From Heterocephalus glaber (taxonomy: Eukaryota > Chordata > Mammalia > Rodentia > Bathyergidae), in assembly GCF_000247695.1 (NCBI RefSeq), contig NW_004624732.1, positions 18,969,415 to 19,033,414 of the forward strand: DNA of 64,000 nucleotides, written 5' to 3'. The stretch's first letter is position 1. The number at the start of each line of letters is the position of its first letter. The notes beneath the pieces are model-generated. The model was given only the letters and a program-made list of their open reading frames with translations. It was not told where the DNA came from and made no database searches. The position numbers were made by a program, and so were the translations under genes. Shown here one piece after another: positions 10,886 through 21,684 of this stretch.

Positions 10886-12330
10886 AGCATTTTTCCCAGT
10901 GTCTAACAATGGGATACTAAGCCACATTTTTAATGTTTTTGTTGTTTACTTTCCTTCCTCACACTGTAGTTATACTTTGACTAGATTGTACTATGAGTTC
11001 AGTTTTTTAACCTAGAAATGCAAATTCAACCAAAACCTAAACAAAGGATCACTTTAGTGGAGAACACTGAAAATTCCAGGAGAAATTACCAGGCCACTTA
11101 ATTTGCAGTTTGGAAGGCCAGTGACTACTGAGTGGGTCTGAGGACACTGTCTCTTTGAGCTCCCCTTTTCCTGCTGTCATTCCTCACATCCAGGGCCCCA
11201 GACAAGAGAGTTTCTTAGGGAATTGAAGCTGACAGGTCTGCACTGATGAGCAGCCTTAGGACATGGCGTCTTGGGAATGAGATCATTGTCAGTGTGCTTT
11301 TGCCCAGAGCAGCCACTGAAAGAGGAAAAAATAAAATCAGCAAATACTCCATTTCCTTGTTTATTAGAAGAGGACATCAGAGTCAGAAGTGTGGGGAAGA
11401 AAAGGAGTAGGGCTCACATCATGCCTTTAGGAAAATTTTCAGCAATGACAAAGGGAGACAACCTATTCTCCACTCCAAAGAGTGTGATAAAGGCCTCAAT
11501 AGCCAAATCAAAATGCTCCACAACTGGAACCTGAAGATACTCTGTGGCTCTGGGCCTATTGTTAGACTTCTGAGATAGTATTTCATTCCTTTTTTGACAG
11601 TAGATCCCACCTAATTGGAGTCTTCCAGATGGAACTTAGAGCATTACAATATTTCAGCAGGTGTGACCCCTGGGCTTTTTACACTTGGTTAGCCAAGGTG
11701 TGGGGAAGTTGTTTTAATATTATCTACTATATGAGAAAAAGGCTGGGTGTAATGAACATATCTAAGTTAAAGAAGTTGCATGCCAATTTCTGATTCTTAT
11801 ATATTGATGTTATTTCAGATCCTGCTCTGCTTATTTCTGATTTTTATTTCTTAATGTTACTGTAGGTCTTGCTTTGCACAGAACAATGTGGTCACTTAAA
11901 ATGGAAAGCCAATATGCCGGCCAAGAAAGAGACTTTTTCCTTATTTCTATTTCCCTAAATTCAGCCAGATTGTTTGCTACTTACTCTTCCCCAATTCATG
12001 AATAAGGAAATTTTTTAAACCTATGCAAAATAATTTAGCAATACAATTATCATTTTGTGTGCTATGAGTAGTGATACAGAGGTCCACATTAAGGAGAGGC
12101 ACTAGTGTGAGAAGAAAAATATTACCATCACCACAACTACAGTTCATTATAGCAACATGGAACCATGCAAGATTCTGGGTTCCAGTCCAATATCACCTCC
12201 TAGTGAAAGCCTTCTTCTCTAAAAGACTTCAGTTCTTGATTTTGTCACTTTACAAATCTCTTTAGATTATAATCATTGTCCATAACTCTTAAAGCTGTAT
12301 AGCAACATACCTCTTTTTTTTAAAATATAA
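10886..12330. other. No recognisable feature
   Basis: Unique sequence. Short frames at 11,177-11,610 on both strands lack domains. No repeat boundaries seen. Confidence 0.45.
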
Positions 12331-12480
12331 AGTTCCCTTTAATCAATTAAGAAAGGTCAAATAACCCAGAATTAAAATAGACAAATGATATGAAAATAGA
12401 ATTCACAAAGCAATATGAGAAAGTATCAATAAACAAAATGACATTCAATTTGAAAGAAATTAGAGAAGCATAAATGTAAG
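12331..12480 (+). mobile_element. Possible ancient L1 ORF2 fragment
   Basis: The order CTTTAATCAATTAAG, AAAATAGACAAATGATATG, GAATTCACAAAGCAATATGA, then ATGACATTCA, loosely follows the end of L1 ORF2 in sense orientation. It is heavily decayed and was recognised by word order only. Confidence 0.35.
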
Positions 12481-12515
12481 TTTGTGTGCCTGTATGTGTG
12501 TGTGTGTGTGGGGGG
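12481..12515. repeat. Short (TG)n microsatellite
   Basis: GTGTGCCTGTATGTGTGTGTG followed by a G run. Confidence 0.9.
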
Positions 12516-13294
12516 CATTGGGGACACTTGTTTCCAGACAGGCTTACTGAGTATTTCCTATTTGCCAAAGAATAAAAAGAATCTGTTGTTTTTTAATGGC
12601 TTCTTCTCCCATTAATCTCATTACTTAATATTTTCTTAATCAATTTTAATGATAAATACTACTTAAAAGCATCTAGGAACATTTAAAAATTCTGCAAATT
12701 TCCAGAAAGTAATGCTACATAAAAGGTTAGAATATTTTTTATATTGTTCAAATAAATATTTGAAGAGATGGAAAATTGGGATGTATACCAGTATCTTGAC
12801 AAAATAGTCCACTGATTGCATGAATAAAATCCAGAATTAGAGTGGTTATAATTTTATGAATCAATAGATATAAAGATATTTACTTAATGACACCAATAGA
12901 AATGCACCTTCAGAAAAATTTATGAACAATTCAAGTAGAATTATCTTGTAGCTATTTTTACAATTATATTCTTTTTGAAAATGAAAATGTTCCCTTTTAT
13001 GATCTACTTAACATGTAATTCATATAGAAAATAAACTGATTTTCTATATGTACCTTGTAAAATTAAGTATGATGTCTAATAGTTTTCCAATTTATTTTTT
13101 CTAAAATAGTCAGATATATAATATCAGATAGTAATTATTTTCAATTTTCCTTGACAAAATTATCAACTTAATTTCCATTAGTGTATTGGTTTCTAATGTA
13201 TTTGTTGCATAGCACTGAGGTGAAGTGAGTTATTTTCATGCTATTTGCATGTTAAAATGGTTTTTGATTTCTGTTTAACATACATGTATATCTA
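12516..13294. other. No recognisable feature
   Basis: Very AT-rich unique sequence; perhaps decayed L1, but not supportable. Confidence 0.4.
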
Positions 13295-15178
13295 ATTTTT
13301 TATTCATTTTTTGGTACATTTTAGATATACAATATGATGACATCCATCATTGGGAATTTGTACCTTTACATGATATATCTTCACTCTTTTTTTTTTTTTT
13401 TTTTGCCATTCCCCTGCCCTCCACCCCTCTCTATTTACAAAGACTGTTTCTATTTTTTCCTTTTCCATATTTATTCCTTTCCCTTGTGTCCTTTCTCCTA
13501 CCCCTCCTACTTCCTCTTCCCTTTTGAACCTTTTCTTCCTATTTTACATATCTATTATACATTTGGATCCTTATATTCACTTTCAGTTTCTCACATCAGA
13601 GAAACTATTTGGTATTTACGCACGTATGTCCTATTTATTTCACTTAAGGATATGGTCTCAATGTGCATCCATTTAGCTATAAATGTTTGTAGTTTCTCAT
13701 TATGTATGGATGAGTTGTACTTTATTTTATAAAACAAACAAACAAACACATTTCCTTTATCCAGTCTCCAGTTGATGGGCATTTGTGCTGTTTCCACGTT
13801 TTAGCTATTGCAAACTATGCCACTTTGAACATGGGTGCACATATATCACTGTGGTATGATTCTTTTAATTATTTGGGGAAGATACCCAGCACAGGAATAG
13901 CTGGGTCAAATGGGACCTCTAGTCCTAGTTCTTTGAGGTGTCTCCATACTGATTTCCACAGTGGCTGCACCAGTCTACACTCCCACCAGCAGTGAAGCAG
14001 TGTTCCTCTTTTCCCACAGCCTGACCAACATTTGTTATTGGTTATTTCTTGATAACAGCCATTTTTTCTGGGGTGAGATGGAATCTCAGTGTTATTTTCA
14101 TTTGCATCTCTCAAATGACCAGTGAGGTTGAACACTTTTTCATATGTTTACTTGATGCTTTTACTTCTTTGTCTGAGAAATGTCTGTTCATTTCAGATGC
14201 CCATTTTTGGATTGGATCTTTAAAATTAGGAGGTCTGATTTTATTAAATTCTTTATATATTCTAGATAGTAGGCATGTGTTTGAGGAAAAATTGGTAAAA
14301 TTTTTTTCCCATGTTGTGTGTTGTCTCTTCACAGTACTGGTGGTTTCTCTTGCTGTGCAGAAGCTTTTTAATAAGAAGAGATCCCAGTTGTTGATACTTT
14401 GTGCTAGTTCTTGTGCAACCAAGGTTTTGCTCATGAAATATTTTCCTATACTAATGTCTTCAAGAGTTCTGCCTAACCTCTCTTCCAGCCAGTTTAGTGT
14501 TTCTCTGTTACTATTTAGATCTTTGATACATTTCAATTTTAGTTTAGAGCATGGTGAGAACTATTGGTCTATTTTTAATCTTTGGCAAGTTGAAACCCAA
14601 TTTTTTCAGCACCATTTATTAAATAGGCTATCTTTCCTCCAGTGAGAATGACTCCTTTGTCAAAGATGAGGTGGCTGAGTATGTCTGCAGTGTTTTCTGC
14701 ATCTTCTAATCTATTCCTGATCCTTGGTCTGTTTCTTTGCCAGTACCATGCTGTTTTTATCACAGTGGCTTTGTAATATAGTTTCAAGTTGGGGATTGTG
14801 ATATCCCCTACCTTGTGTTCATTGCCTAGAATTGCTTTTGCTATTATAGGTCTCTTCTTGTTCCGAATAAATGTTTGAAGTGTTTTTTCAAGCTCTGTGA
14901 AGTATGCTGTTGAAATTTCAATTGGGATTACATTGAATCTGTATAGCAGTTTTGGAAGTATGGCTATTTTCACTATATTGGTTCTTCCCACCCAGGAACA
15001 AGGGATGTCTTTCCATTTTCTGATATCTTTATTGATCACTTTTTTCAGAGTGCTGTAGTTTTCAATGTAGAGGTCTTCAATTTCTTTCATTAGGTTGATT
15101 CCTAGGTATTTCACGTTTTTGGATGCTATTGTGAAAGGAGTTTTTTCTCCAGTTCCTCTTGCAGAGAGCCTCCTTTTT
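13295..15178 (-). mobile_element. 5'-truncated L1 (minus strand), ORF2 C-terminal half + 3'UTR
   Basis: About 1.9 kb of antisense L1. Its 3' end (plus-strand T-rich run and GGTACATTTTAGATATAC) is at ~13,300-13,330, followed by the pyrimidine-rich 3'UTR with a pure T tract at 13,386-13,405. The decayed ORF2 tail then runs up to ~15,178, where L1 similarity stops. This is the longest L1 coding remnant in the window. I could not find a convincing target duplication, so the left and right limits are approximate. Confidence 0.9.
13591..15178 (-). pseudogene. L1 ORF2 C-terminal pseudogene
   Basis: Three successive minus-strand frames carry the C-terminal half of an L1 ORF2 protein. The first (14,575 to ~15,178) has the post-RT segment with PCSWVGRTNIVKIAILPKLL and YKATVIKTAWYW. 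The second (14,111-14,536) has the [19 protein letters not shown] segment. The third (13,869-14,135) has the Cys-rich motif [18 protein letters not shown] and [16 protein letters not shown]. Further tail sequence at 13,591-13,797 includes FIAKWMHIETISLSEINRT. Frameshifts near 14,560 and 14,120 and in-frame stops make it non-functional. The catalytic RT core and the endonuclease are absent because of 5' truncation. Confidence 0.9.
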
Positions 15179-15569
15179 AGATATACACACCCAGTAAATG
15201 AACAGAAATTACACATGGGAGATGGAGCACAGTAAGGCACATCACATGAGCTGATGAATTTTCCCAGAATTCCTTCTAACAACTCACATAACATAGTAAA
15301 TATGTATGAATTTGATGCCCCTCTCTTTTGTGACACTAGAGGAGCAAAGAGATTGTTCTCTTCTCTGGAGACTCAGGAGTGTAGGTGTAATGAGTGGAAG
15401 AGTAAAAAATGAATAAAAATGTGTTACCTTGAGTGTAGCACATCACCCTGATGTGTGACACCTCATCTCCACCTGCTTCCATCCATCCCACTGACTGTCT
15501 ATCTTCTTAGGTTTGGGTTGAACCCATTGATAGCTGTTCAAGCAAATGAGGGTGTGCAGACATGTATGA

Positions 15570-15574
<5 letters not shown>
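15179..15574. other. No recognisable feature
   Basis: Unique sequence between the L1 and a GA microsatellite. Confidence 0.45.

Positions 15575-15624
<50 letters not shown>
15575..15624. repeat. (GA)n microsatellite
   Basis: An almost pure run of about 24 GA units. The alternating RE/ER and SL runs in translated frames here are artefacts of the repeat. Confidence 0.95.
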
Positions 15625-15627
<3 letters not shown>

Positions 15628-16267
15628 TAATTTTGGTTTTTAATATTTTTTGTGTTGAATATAATGTTGGTGTTTTTCTTCACACAGATGTGAGCAGGAA
15701 GTGTATGAAGGCACTGGAAAAAGAAGAGGGCCCTGCTTCCAAAAGGGTGCATTTAACACGGGCACAGAGAATCCAAGGCTGAGGCCCACAGAGGCCAGAC
15801 ACAAAGCACAGTGGGCAGCAGGGCATTGCAGGCTAAATTGATGTCCTGATGGCCATGGGCAGTACACGTGAAGATGACTAAGAATAGCAGTTTAGCAGCT
15901 ATGTTGAAATGTATTTGTATATAGTACATTTGTGCACTATGGAAGCATATAAGTCATGACTTGCACACACATTTGTGGAATCGTCACCACAATGAAGACA
16001 GTGAACACAGCCACAGCTCCCAGAGTTTACTGCTGTCTTTGCATTCCTGCCTCCTGCCCCTCCTTCGACCATCAGTAGCTACTGATCTGCTTTCCTTCAG
16101 CATAGTGTTGTATTTTCCACAATTTTTATTCATATGAAATGACACAGCATATGCTTTTATTGTCTTTTTTCAGTCTAATTTCTTTCACCCTACATTTAAA
16201 AACTTTTAATTGTGTCATTAGTAATAAAAATGAGGATGACCGCCCTATGAGTTATGTCCTTATTTTT
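15625..16267. other. No recognisable feature
   Basis: Unique sequence; nothing supportable. Confidence 0.45.
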
Positions 16268-16435
16268 AAATTAATTTTTTTTATTTGTTTTGTGAGACTG
16301 AGCCTCACTGTGTGGTTCAGGCTGGTCTTGGGCTCATTATGTAGCCCAGGCTGTCCTCAAATTCATAATGATTCTCCTGCCTCAGGCTACTGAGTGCTGT
16401 GGTTATAGGCATGTGCCACCACACCCAGCTTGAAC
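16268..16435 (-). mobile_element. B1 SINE with internal duplication
   Basis: Antisense B1: T-rich tail, GTGTGGTTCAGGCTGGTC, then a second related block ATGTAGCCCAGGCTGTCC, CTCCTGCCTCAGGCTACTGA, and GCATGTGCCACCACACCCAG. The two adjacent TAGCCCAGGCTG-like blocks are the internal tandem duplication (~29-30 bp) that characterises rodent B1. Confidence 0.85.
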
Positions 16436-18859
16436 TAGATTCCTATATACTTTCTAATTTCATTTCCTTCACAATATTCAGCCAAATTTATTAATAAAAT
16501 GGTCTTTAAAGGAATCCTACAGAGATTGATTTGTTACTGACAATAAAATCATTTTATTTATGGAAACTAATTATTTTACTAACAAAGGAGAAACAATGCA
16601 TTGCCCAATTGTCAAAAAGATGGTTACAATAAAATGATACTGCATAACTTTCATTTAATTTATTTAAAGGAACAGTTTCTTCTTTTTGGCCAAGTCATTT
16701 TCCCTGTCAAACATGGAAAATAGGTACTCCATCCTTAATGTTCTATATAAATTGGCAATTTTAAAATACTTTTTCCTAGTGAGGCTATTTCCTAACTGGC
16801 TTTGAAAATTCTTGAAGGCTTAACTTAGCATATCGGCTTCATGTTCAAAAAATAAACCAATAGTATTTAGAGAAATAAATGAAGCTTTCCCATAAAATAC
16901 CTTATTTGGTAGGAAGATAAGTGGAAACTATATTCATTTTTTCAAGTAAGTGAATGAATTTCTAAGCCTCTATATCTAGTGAAACTATGGGTCAGGAGCC
17001 AATAAAGACTTTAGAAAGTGATATTTTTTTAAAAGGAAGAAATATTCATTTTATAGACATTTAGGAGGAGGGGCTAGGGTGGTATTAACATAATCCTTGT
17101 TTCAATAAAAGAAAAATCAATTCAACACATTTCACCCTAAAATTATTCTACTTTCTGCATTGTAGGAAAAGGTAGTGTCATGTGTAAATAGGAGTTTCAA
17201 AAATAATATAAACAATACACCAAAAAATAAAAAGGAAAAAGATTTCTAATGTTCCAACCAATATTCTATCTGTCAACTGTATTCGTTTCTCGTGTTTCAT
17301 CAGCAAGACTATGCTAGACGCTGAGGATGTCAAAGCAATTTTTAAGACTCCACTTCTCTCTTCAAGGATGTTACCAGCAATTGGGAAGTCCATATATGAC
17401 TGATGACTAAGTGATCTGGTGAAGAACAACATGTCTGCAGAACTATGGAGAAGTAAAATTTCCTCTGTGACTAGAGGATAGACCTGGCAGGAGAGTGACC
17501 ACAAGAACATCAGAGAGGAAGGTAGAGAACCAGTCTTGAGATGAGTGAGTCACAGAGAGAAAGGGGGTGGTACCAGGGGATGATTCCTGAATGAGGCTAA
17601 GATGGTCTTAGGCAGAAATAGCCTCCCAAGGTAGTGAGGGGGATGGTGAGGAAACAGGAAGTGTTCACATGGATGAGGTTACAGTACACAGCAGAGGGCT
17701 ACCTGGGTGAGCCTGGCTTTCAGCGTGGAACGTCAGGCACTTGTGCCTGTTCTAGACCAGATAATCTCATAATTTGGCAGAGTGTCATCCCGACCAATAG
17801 TGTTGTGAATGTTCTGTGCTGATATTTACAACTGAAGGGGAGATGTTAATGAAACTGAAGAGTTTGATTGCACTGGAAGTGAACCCAAGCCACTGTGAGA
17901 AGGGGTGACAGGAAAACATTCACTTTGCGTTCATCTAGGATCTTTTGAGTAACCAGCAGCTTATTGGATGCTGACCTTGCTTTATAGGCCAATAGAGGTC
18001 AAGTAAAGTACAATTTGAAATGCAATCAATATTGAAGGATAATAGTGACCTATGGAAAATAGTATTCCACATGGTCTATTTATATTATATTATTTGTACA
18101 TAAGCCATACTTGTGCTCTTTGTTTTAACCAGTTACAGACTAAAATCTTCTAACTAAAGTCATTATATTTTTAAAATAAATCAAATAATTCAACTTCAAC
18201 TCTTCCTTTTTATAGTTCCCATTGCCATAACCCTTTGGGAATCTTTTGGTCTTCTTGTCAATCAGTCTGAAAGCGTCAAATACCTCTGGCTAAACCACTG
18301 GGTGAGAGCTGCACACATAGGCATCCTGGACTCCCAGGACACAGGGCAGTGCTGGGCTGCGTGGTCACGTTCAGTGTGATAACAGGTGACTGAGATCAAG
18401 AGAGGGTGTCTGACTCCATGACAAGAAAGCCCCTTTCTGCCTGGACAGATTGAGTGCCCTTGAGGCTTTACTGGTTAACAGTAAGTCACAGTGAAGAAAT
18501 CCACCAATAACAGTGAGTAAAAAACCTCTATTATACTGGTGAGTTGCTAGAAATTGGTGTTTCAGAAACTCATTGACACTGTTTTCTTGAAGAAATAAGG
18601 TTTTACACTTCCTTCCCTGTCTATTGTCCTGTGACATTTCTATTTTGCTAATGTCTTGATGTATAAATTTGCTTTGTAATATTATTTTATCTAATTTCTG
18701 TGCAAGCTAACTGAGGGATAAGTAGTTACAAATTACTCAGGTCATCAAGAGATTATGCACATCAGTTTCATTTGTACCAACACATAACCAATTATCTTAT
18801 AAATGAGTCCATTCTTGGACCATTTTGTATCTTGTTTTAATTAATTAATGTAGTACCAC
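16436..18859. other. No recognisable feature
   Basis: About 2.4 kb of AT-rich unique sequence. The minus-strand frame at 17,178-17,510 (110 aa) and others nearby have no recognisable domain or codon structure. Confidence 0.45.
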
Positions 18860-19242
18860 TGAGATGGTTAATCATGATTGTCAATTTGATTGCATTAAGG
18901 AATATTGGGCAAAGGTGATTGGAGTGTGAGGTTAACCCATTGATGTGTTCATAGCTGAATGGGTTGTTAGGAGGTAGCATCCACTTGGGGAAGGAGATCC
19001 CTGGAGTGTGACTTGGAAGGATCCATCTTTTATCTGGCTCTTTCCCTCTCTGCTTTGCAGCCACCATGAGGTAAGCAGCTTTGCTGCACCATACCCTTCT
19101 CCCATGATGATTCTATCTTACCTCAGGGCCATAGAAATGGACCCAGCCAACCATAGCCTGAAACTATGAGCCACATAGACCTTCCTTCCCTTAAGTTGTG
19201 AATGTCAGGAATTTTATCCCAGCCACAAAAAGTAACTAACAA
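18860..19242 (+). mobile_element. Rodent-type MaLR LTR (plus strand)
   Basis: Begins near TGAGATGGTTAATCATG and ends near AAAAGTAACTAACAA. In between it carries CCACCATGAGGTAAGCAGC, GCACCATACCCTTCTCCC, CCAGCCAACCATAGCCTGAA and TTAAGTTGTGAATGTCAGG, the usual order in rodent MaLR (MT/ORR1-like) LTRs. No target duplication was confirmed. Confidence 0.7.
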
Positions 19243-19268
19243 CTCTACAAGTTTTAGCAACCAAAGTA

Positions 19269-19793
19269 CAGTTAGGTGCTGCACAATAACATTTTGACCA
19301 ATGATGGACTACAGAAACCATAGCGGTCCCAAAAGATTACAACAGTACTGAAAAATCCCTGTCACCTAGTGATGCAGTAGGCATTACTCATGTATTTTTG
19401 GTAACACTGGTGTAAATGCACCTACAGCAGTGTCAGTCATATGAAAGTATAGCACATATAAATATGTACAATTCATAATGCTGGATAATGATTACAAATG
19501 ACTGTGTTACTGTTACTGTTTTTACTAGACTGTATATTGTATCATTATTTTAAGGTGTACTCCTTCTAGTTATTTTTTAAAGGTTTATTATAGCACAGAA
19601 TGCTGTATGATACCAGCAGGAGGGTCATAAGAGTCCTGTTTACTGTGTCTTCTGATTGCATCAATAGGACACATTTCATGATTATCCTGTGTCATCTACA
19701 AATGTGTAAGCACAATCTATGAGAGTGACTCAGTGATACAGTTGCCTAAGAATGTATTTCTCAGAATGTACCACACTGAAAAATATATGACTG
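19269..19793. mobile_element. Tigger/mariner-like DNA transposon remnant
   Basis: The element begins CAGTTAGGTG, ends ATATATGACTG (reverse complement CAGTCATATAT), and is flanked by TA dinucleotides at 19,267-19,268 and 19,794-19,795, as expected for Tc1/mariner-class insertion. Internal words such as GACCAATGATGGACTACAG and CATAGCGGTCCCAAAAGATT resemble an ancient mammalian non-autonomous DNA transposon. There is no transposase frame. Confidence 0.55.
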
Positions 19794-19795
19794 TA

Positions 19796-20840
19796 TCAAA
19801 TACCCTTTTAGAAGTAAAATTTCAATTGCTTCTTCTATAAAGTTCAGAGAAACCATTGCTCTTTAGGGATGAAAGAGAAATATTATATATTAGATTCTTA
19901 AATGTGAACACTAAGGAAATCATTTAGTTTTATTTTAGGGAGATACTTGCCAGATGTGATGTGCATATCTGTGAAAATCTGTGGATAATAGCCAGTTGTC
20001 ACTGTTTTGAGCATGAAATAGAATTTGGGGAGGTCGCTATTGTTTTGTTTTACTTTTACCTAGAGGCCTGGCTTGTATTGAGACACTAAGAAGCATGGTG
20101 TTGCTTCTGTTGCTGTCTCAAGTTTACTGTATGTCTTAACATCCATTTGCTCTCAACTTTCTTGTGTTTTTACTTTGTTGGGTATAGGGGACAGGGGAAA
20201 GGGATGTTACCAGAACCTCTGCAGTGAGTCCTGGTCTCCTGCGAGCCACGGCAGCACATGGCGAATTACAGGAAAGTTAGAAAAATGAGACTGAGAAGAA
20301 GCTGAGCTTTGGGTCTGATCAGTGCTGCTCTGGGCAGCAAAGACAAAAACCCCTAGCTTGCAGCACCTTTTATTTAGTACATCCAAAGAAACAAATGTAA
20401 CAAATGAATAATGTAGATTTCAGTATCATATTGGGATGAACAAGGTGTAACAAAAGACTGGGTGGGGGGCGGCGGAAATCTAAGAACAATGAGGAACTAT
20501 GCAGATGAAGATTTAGTTCCTCCCAGGAGCTACACAGATGAAGATTTGGTTCCTCCCAGGGTGTCCCCCACAGGTGTGGTCTTTTCCTGGAGCATTACAG
20601 CATCATGGGATCATTGAGATCTTCCTTGTGACCTGAGGCCAAAATGGAAGTATGTCTTGGAGTGTTATTGCTGGCCTGTAGGCAGGAGAACTAGGCCTAC
20701 TCAAGTGATTTTTCCCTAGAATTATGTAGCATTGCTCCCAACAGTTGGGAACATTATTCCCTCCATGAGAAAGTTTTTCATGCATTTATTCAGTGACTCA
20801 GCCCAGCACACACAACACACCCTGCTAATGAATAGAACCT
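19796..20840. other. Unclassified; possibly contains an antisense LTR at ~20,205-20,600
   Basis: Around 20,200-20,640 the sequence is more GC-rich, with an antisense AATAAA (plus-strand TTTATT in CACCTTTTATTTAG) and GCACATGGCGAATTACAGG. That suggests an LTR, but no matching termini or target duplication were found. The remainder has no recognised feature. Confidence 0.3.
20502..20559. repeat. Imperfect tandem duplication, period 33 bp
   Basis: CAGATGAAGATTTAGTTCC starting at 20,502 and CAGATGAAGATTTGGTTCC starting at 20,535 are each followed by TCCCAGG. Confidence 0.85.
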
Positions 20841-21264
20841 TGTTGTGGTTTAGATCTGGAACAACTCTGAAAAGTCTCATGGGTTCAGAGGTAGGACTTT
20901 TGAAAGATGATTGGATCATGGAAGTGCCATAACCATCAGTGGATTGATTCATTGATGAATTTGTAGTTAAATGTGCTCTTAGGAGTTGGGGCCTGTTTTG
21001 AAAAAGTGAGTCATTGGAGGCATGCTTTTCTGGGTATTTCTCCTTCCCCAGCTCTTGCATTCTCTCTCTACTTCCTAGTTATCATGAAATGAGCAGCCTT
21101 CCTCCACCATACTCTTCCACCATGATGTATCTGCCTGGGAGCCAGCCAACCACAGATTGAATCCACAGACTGAGTCCCCTAACTGTGAGTCAAATTAATC
21201 TCTCCTATTTTAAGTTGTGGGTGTCTGTTACTATGTCCCAGCAACAGGAAAGCTGAGTAATACA
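20841..21264 (+). mobile_element. Rodent-type MaLR LTR (plus strand)
   Basis: Starts TGTTGTGGTTTAGATCTGGAAC and ends GCTGAGTAATACA. It holds AAGATGATTGGATCATGG, CTTCCTCCACCATACTC, CCATGATGTATCTGCC and AGTTGTGGGTGTCTG, in MaLR order. Terminal TG...CA is present. Flanking duplications were not resolved. Confidence 0.7.
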
Positions 21265-21528
21265 TTCCTCTTATGTAGTCACATGCTAGATGTCACACTG
21301 GGTGGCAAAGCTGTAGAAGCAGAAAGCACAGAGTTTGTCACCAATGATGAAGGGAGGCAGCCCACGATGAAGCTGTGGGTGAAAAATCACTCTGAAGAGC
21401 TGTTCAGAGCTTGGCTGAGGAGACATCCAGGACACAGAAAGGTAAAGAAAAGAGGCTTTCCCAATGGAAGTGGGACTGGTAGGTTACATTGTTGGGAAAA
21501 AAGGAAGATTAACCAAATGTTGCTTATC
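21265..21528. other. No recognisable feature
   Basis: Unique sequence; the plus-strand frame at 21,217-21,546 has no recognised domain. Confidence 0.4.
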
Positions 21529-21536
21529 AAAAGATG

Positions 21537-21680
21537 GAGTTGTTGAAGGGAGGGCAGGGCAATGGGTAAAAAATAAGAATCAAGATACATCATGTAAAGG
21601 CACAAGCTCCCAATGATGAATGTAACTGTATTGTATATCTAAAATGTACCAATACACTTAATGGAAAAAAAAAAAAAAAA
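21537..21680 (+). mobile_element. L1 3' end, short 5'-truncated copy
   Basis: About 125 bp of purine-rich L1 3'UTR ends with the family motif GTATATCTAAAATGTACCAATA and a pure A16 tail at 21,665-21,680. A short direct repeat AAAAGATG at 21,529-21,536 and across the tail end (to 21,684) may be a target duplication, but it overlaps the A-tail and is weak. Confidence 0.8.
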
Positions 21681-21684
21681 GATG

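Noticed and set aside
14049..14645. 198-aa plus-strand open frame
   Set aside because: It is the exact antisense of the decayed L1 ORF2 tail; the coding signal is on the minus strand.
14575..15336. 253-aa minus-strand frame as a host gene
   Set aside because: From about residue 50 on it is L1 ORF2 C-terminal sequence; the first ~50 residues are flanking DNA beyond the truncation point.
15455..15752. Arg-Glu and Ser-Leu repeat proteins
   Set aside because: Produced by the (GA)n microsatellite.
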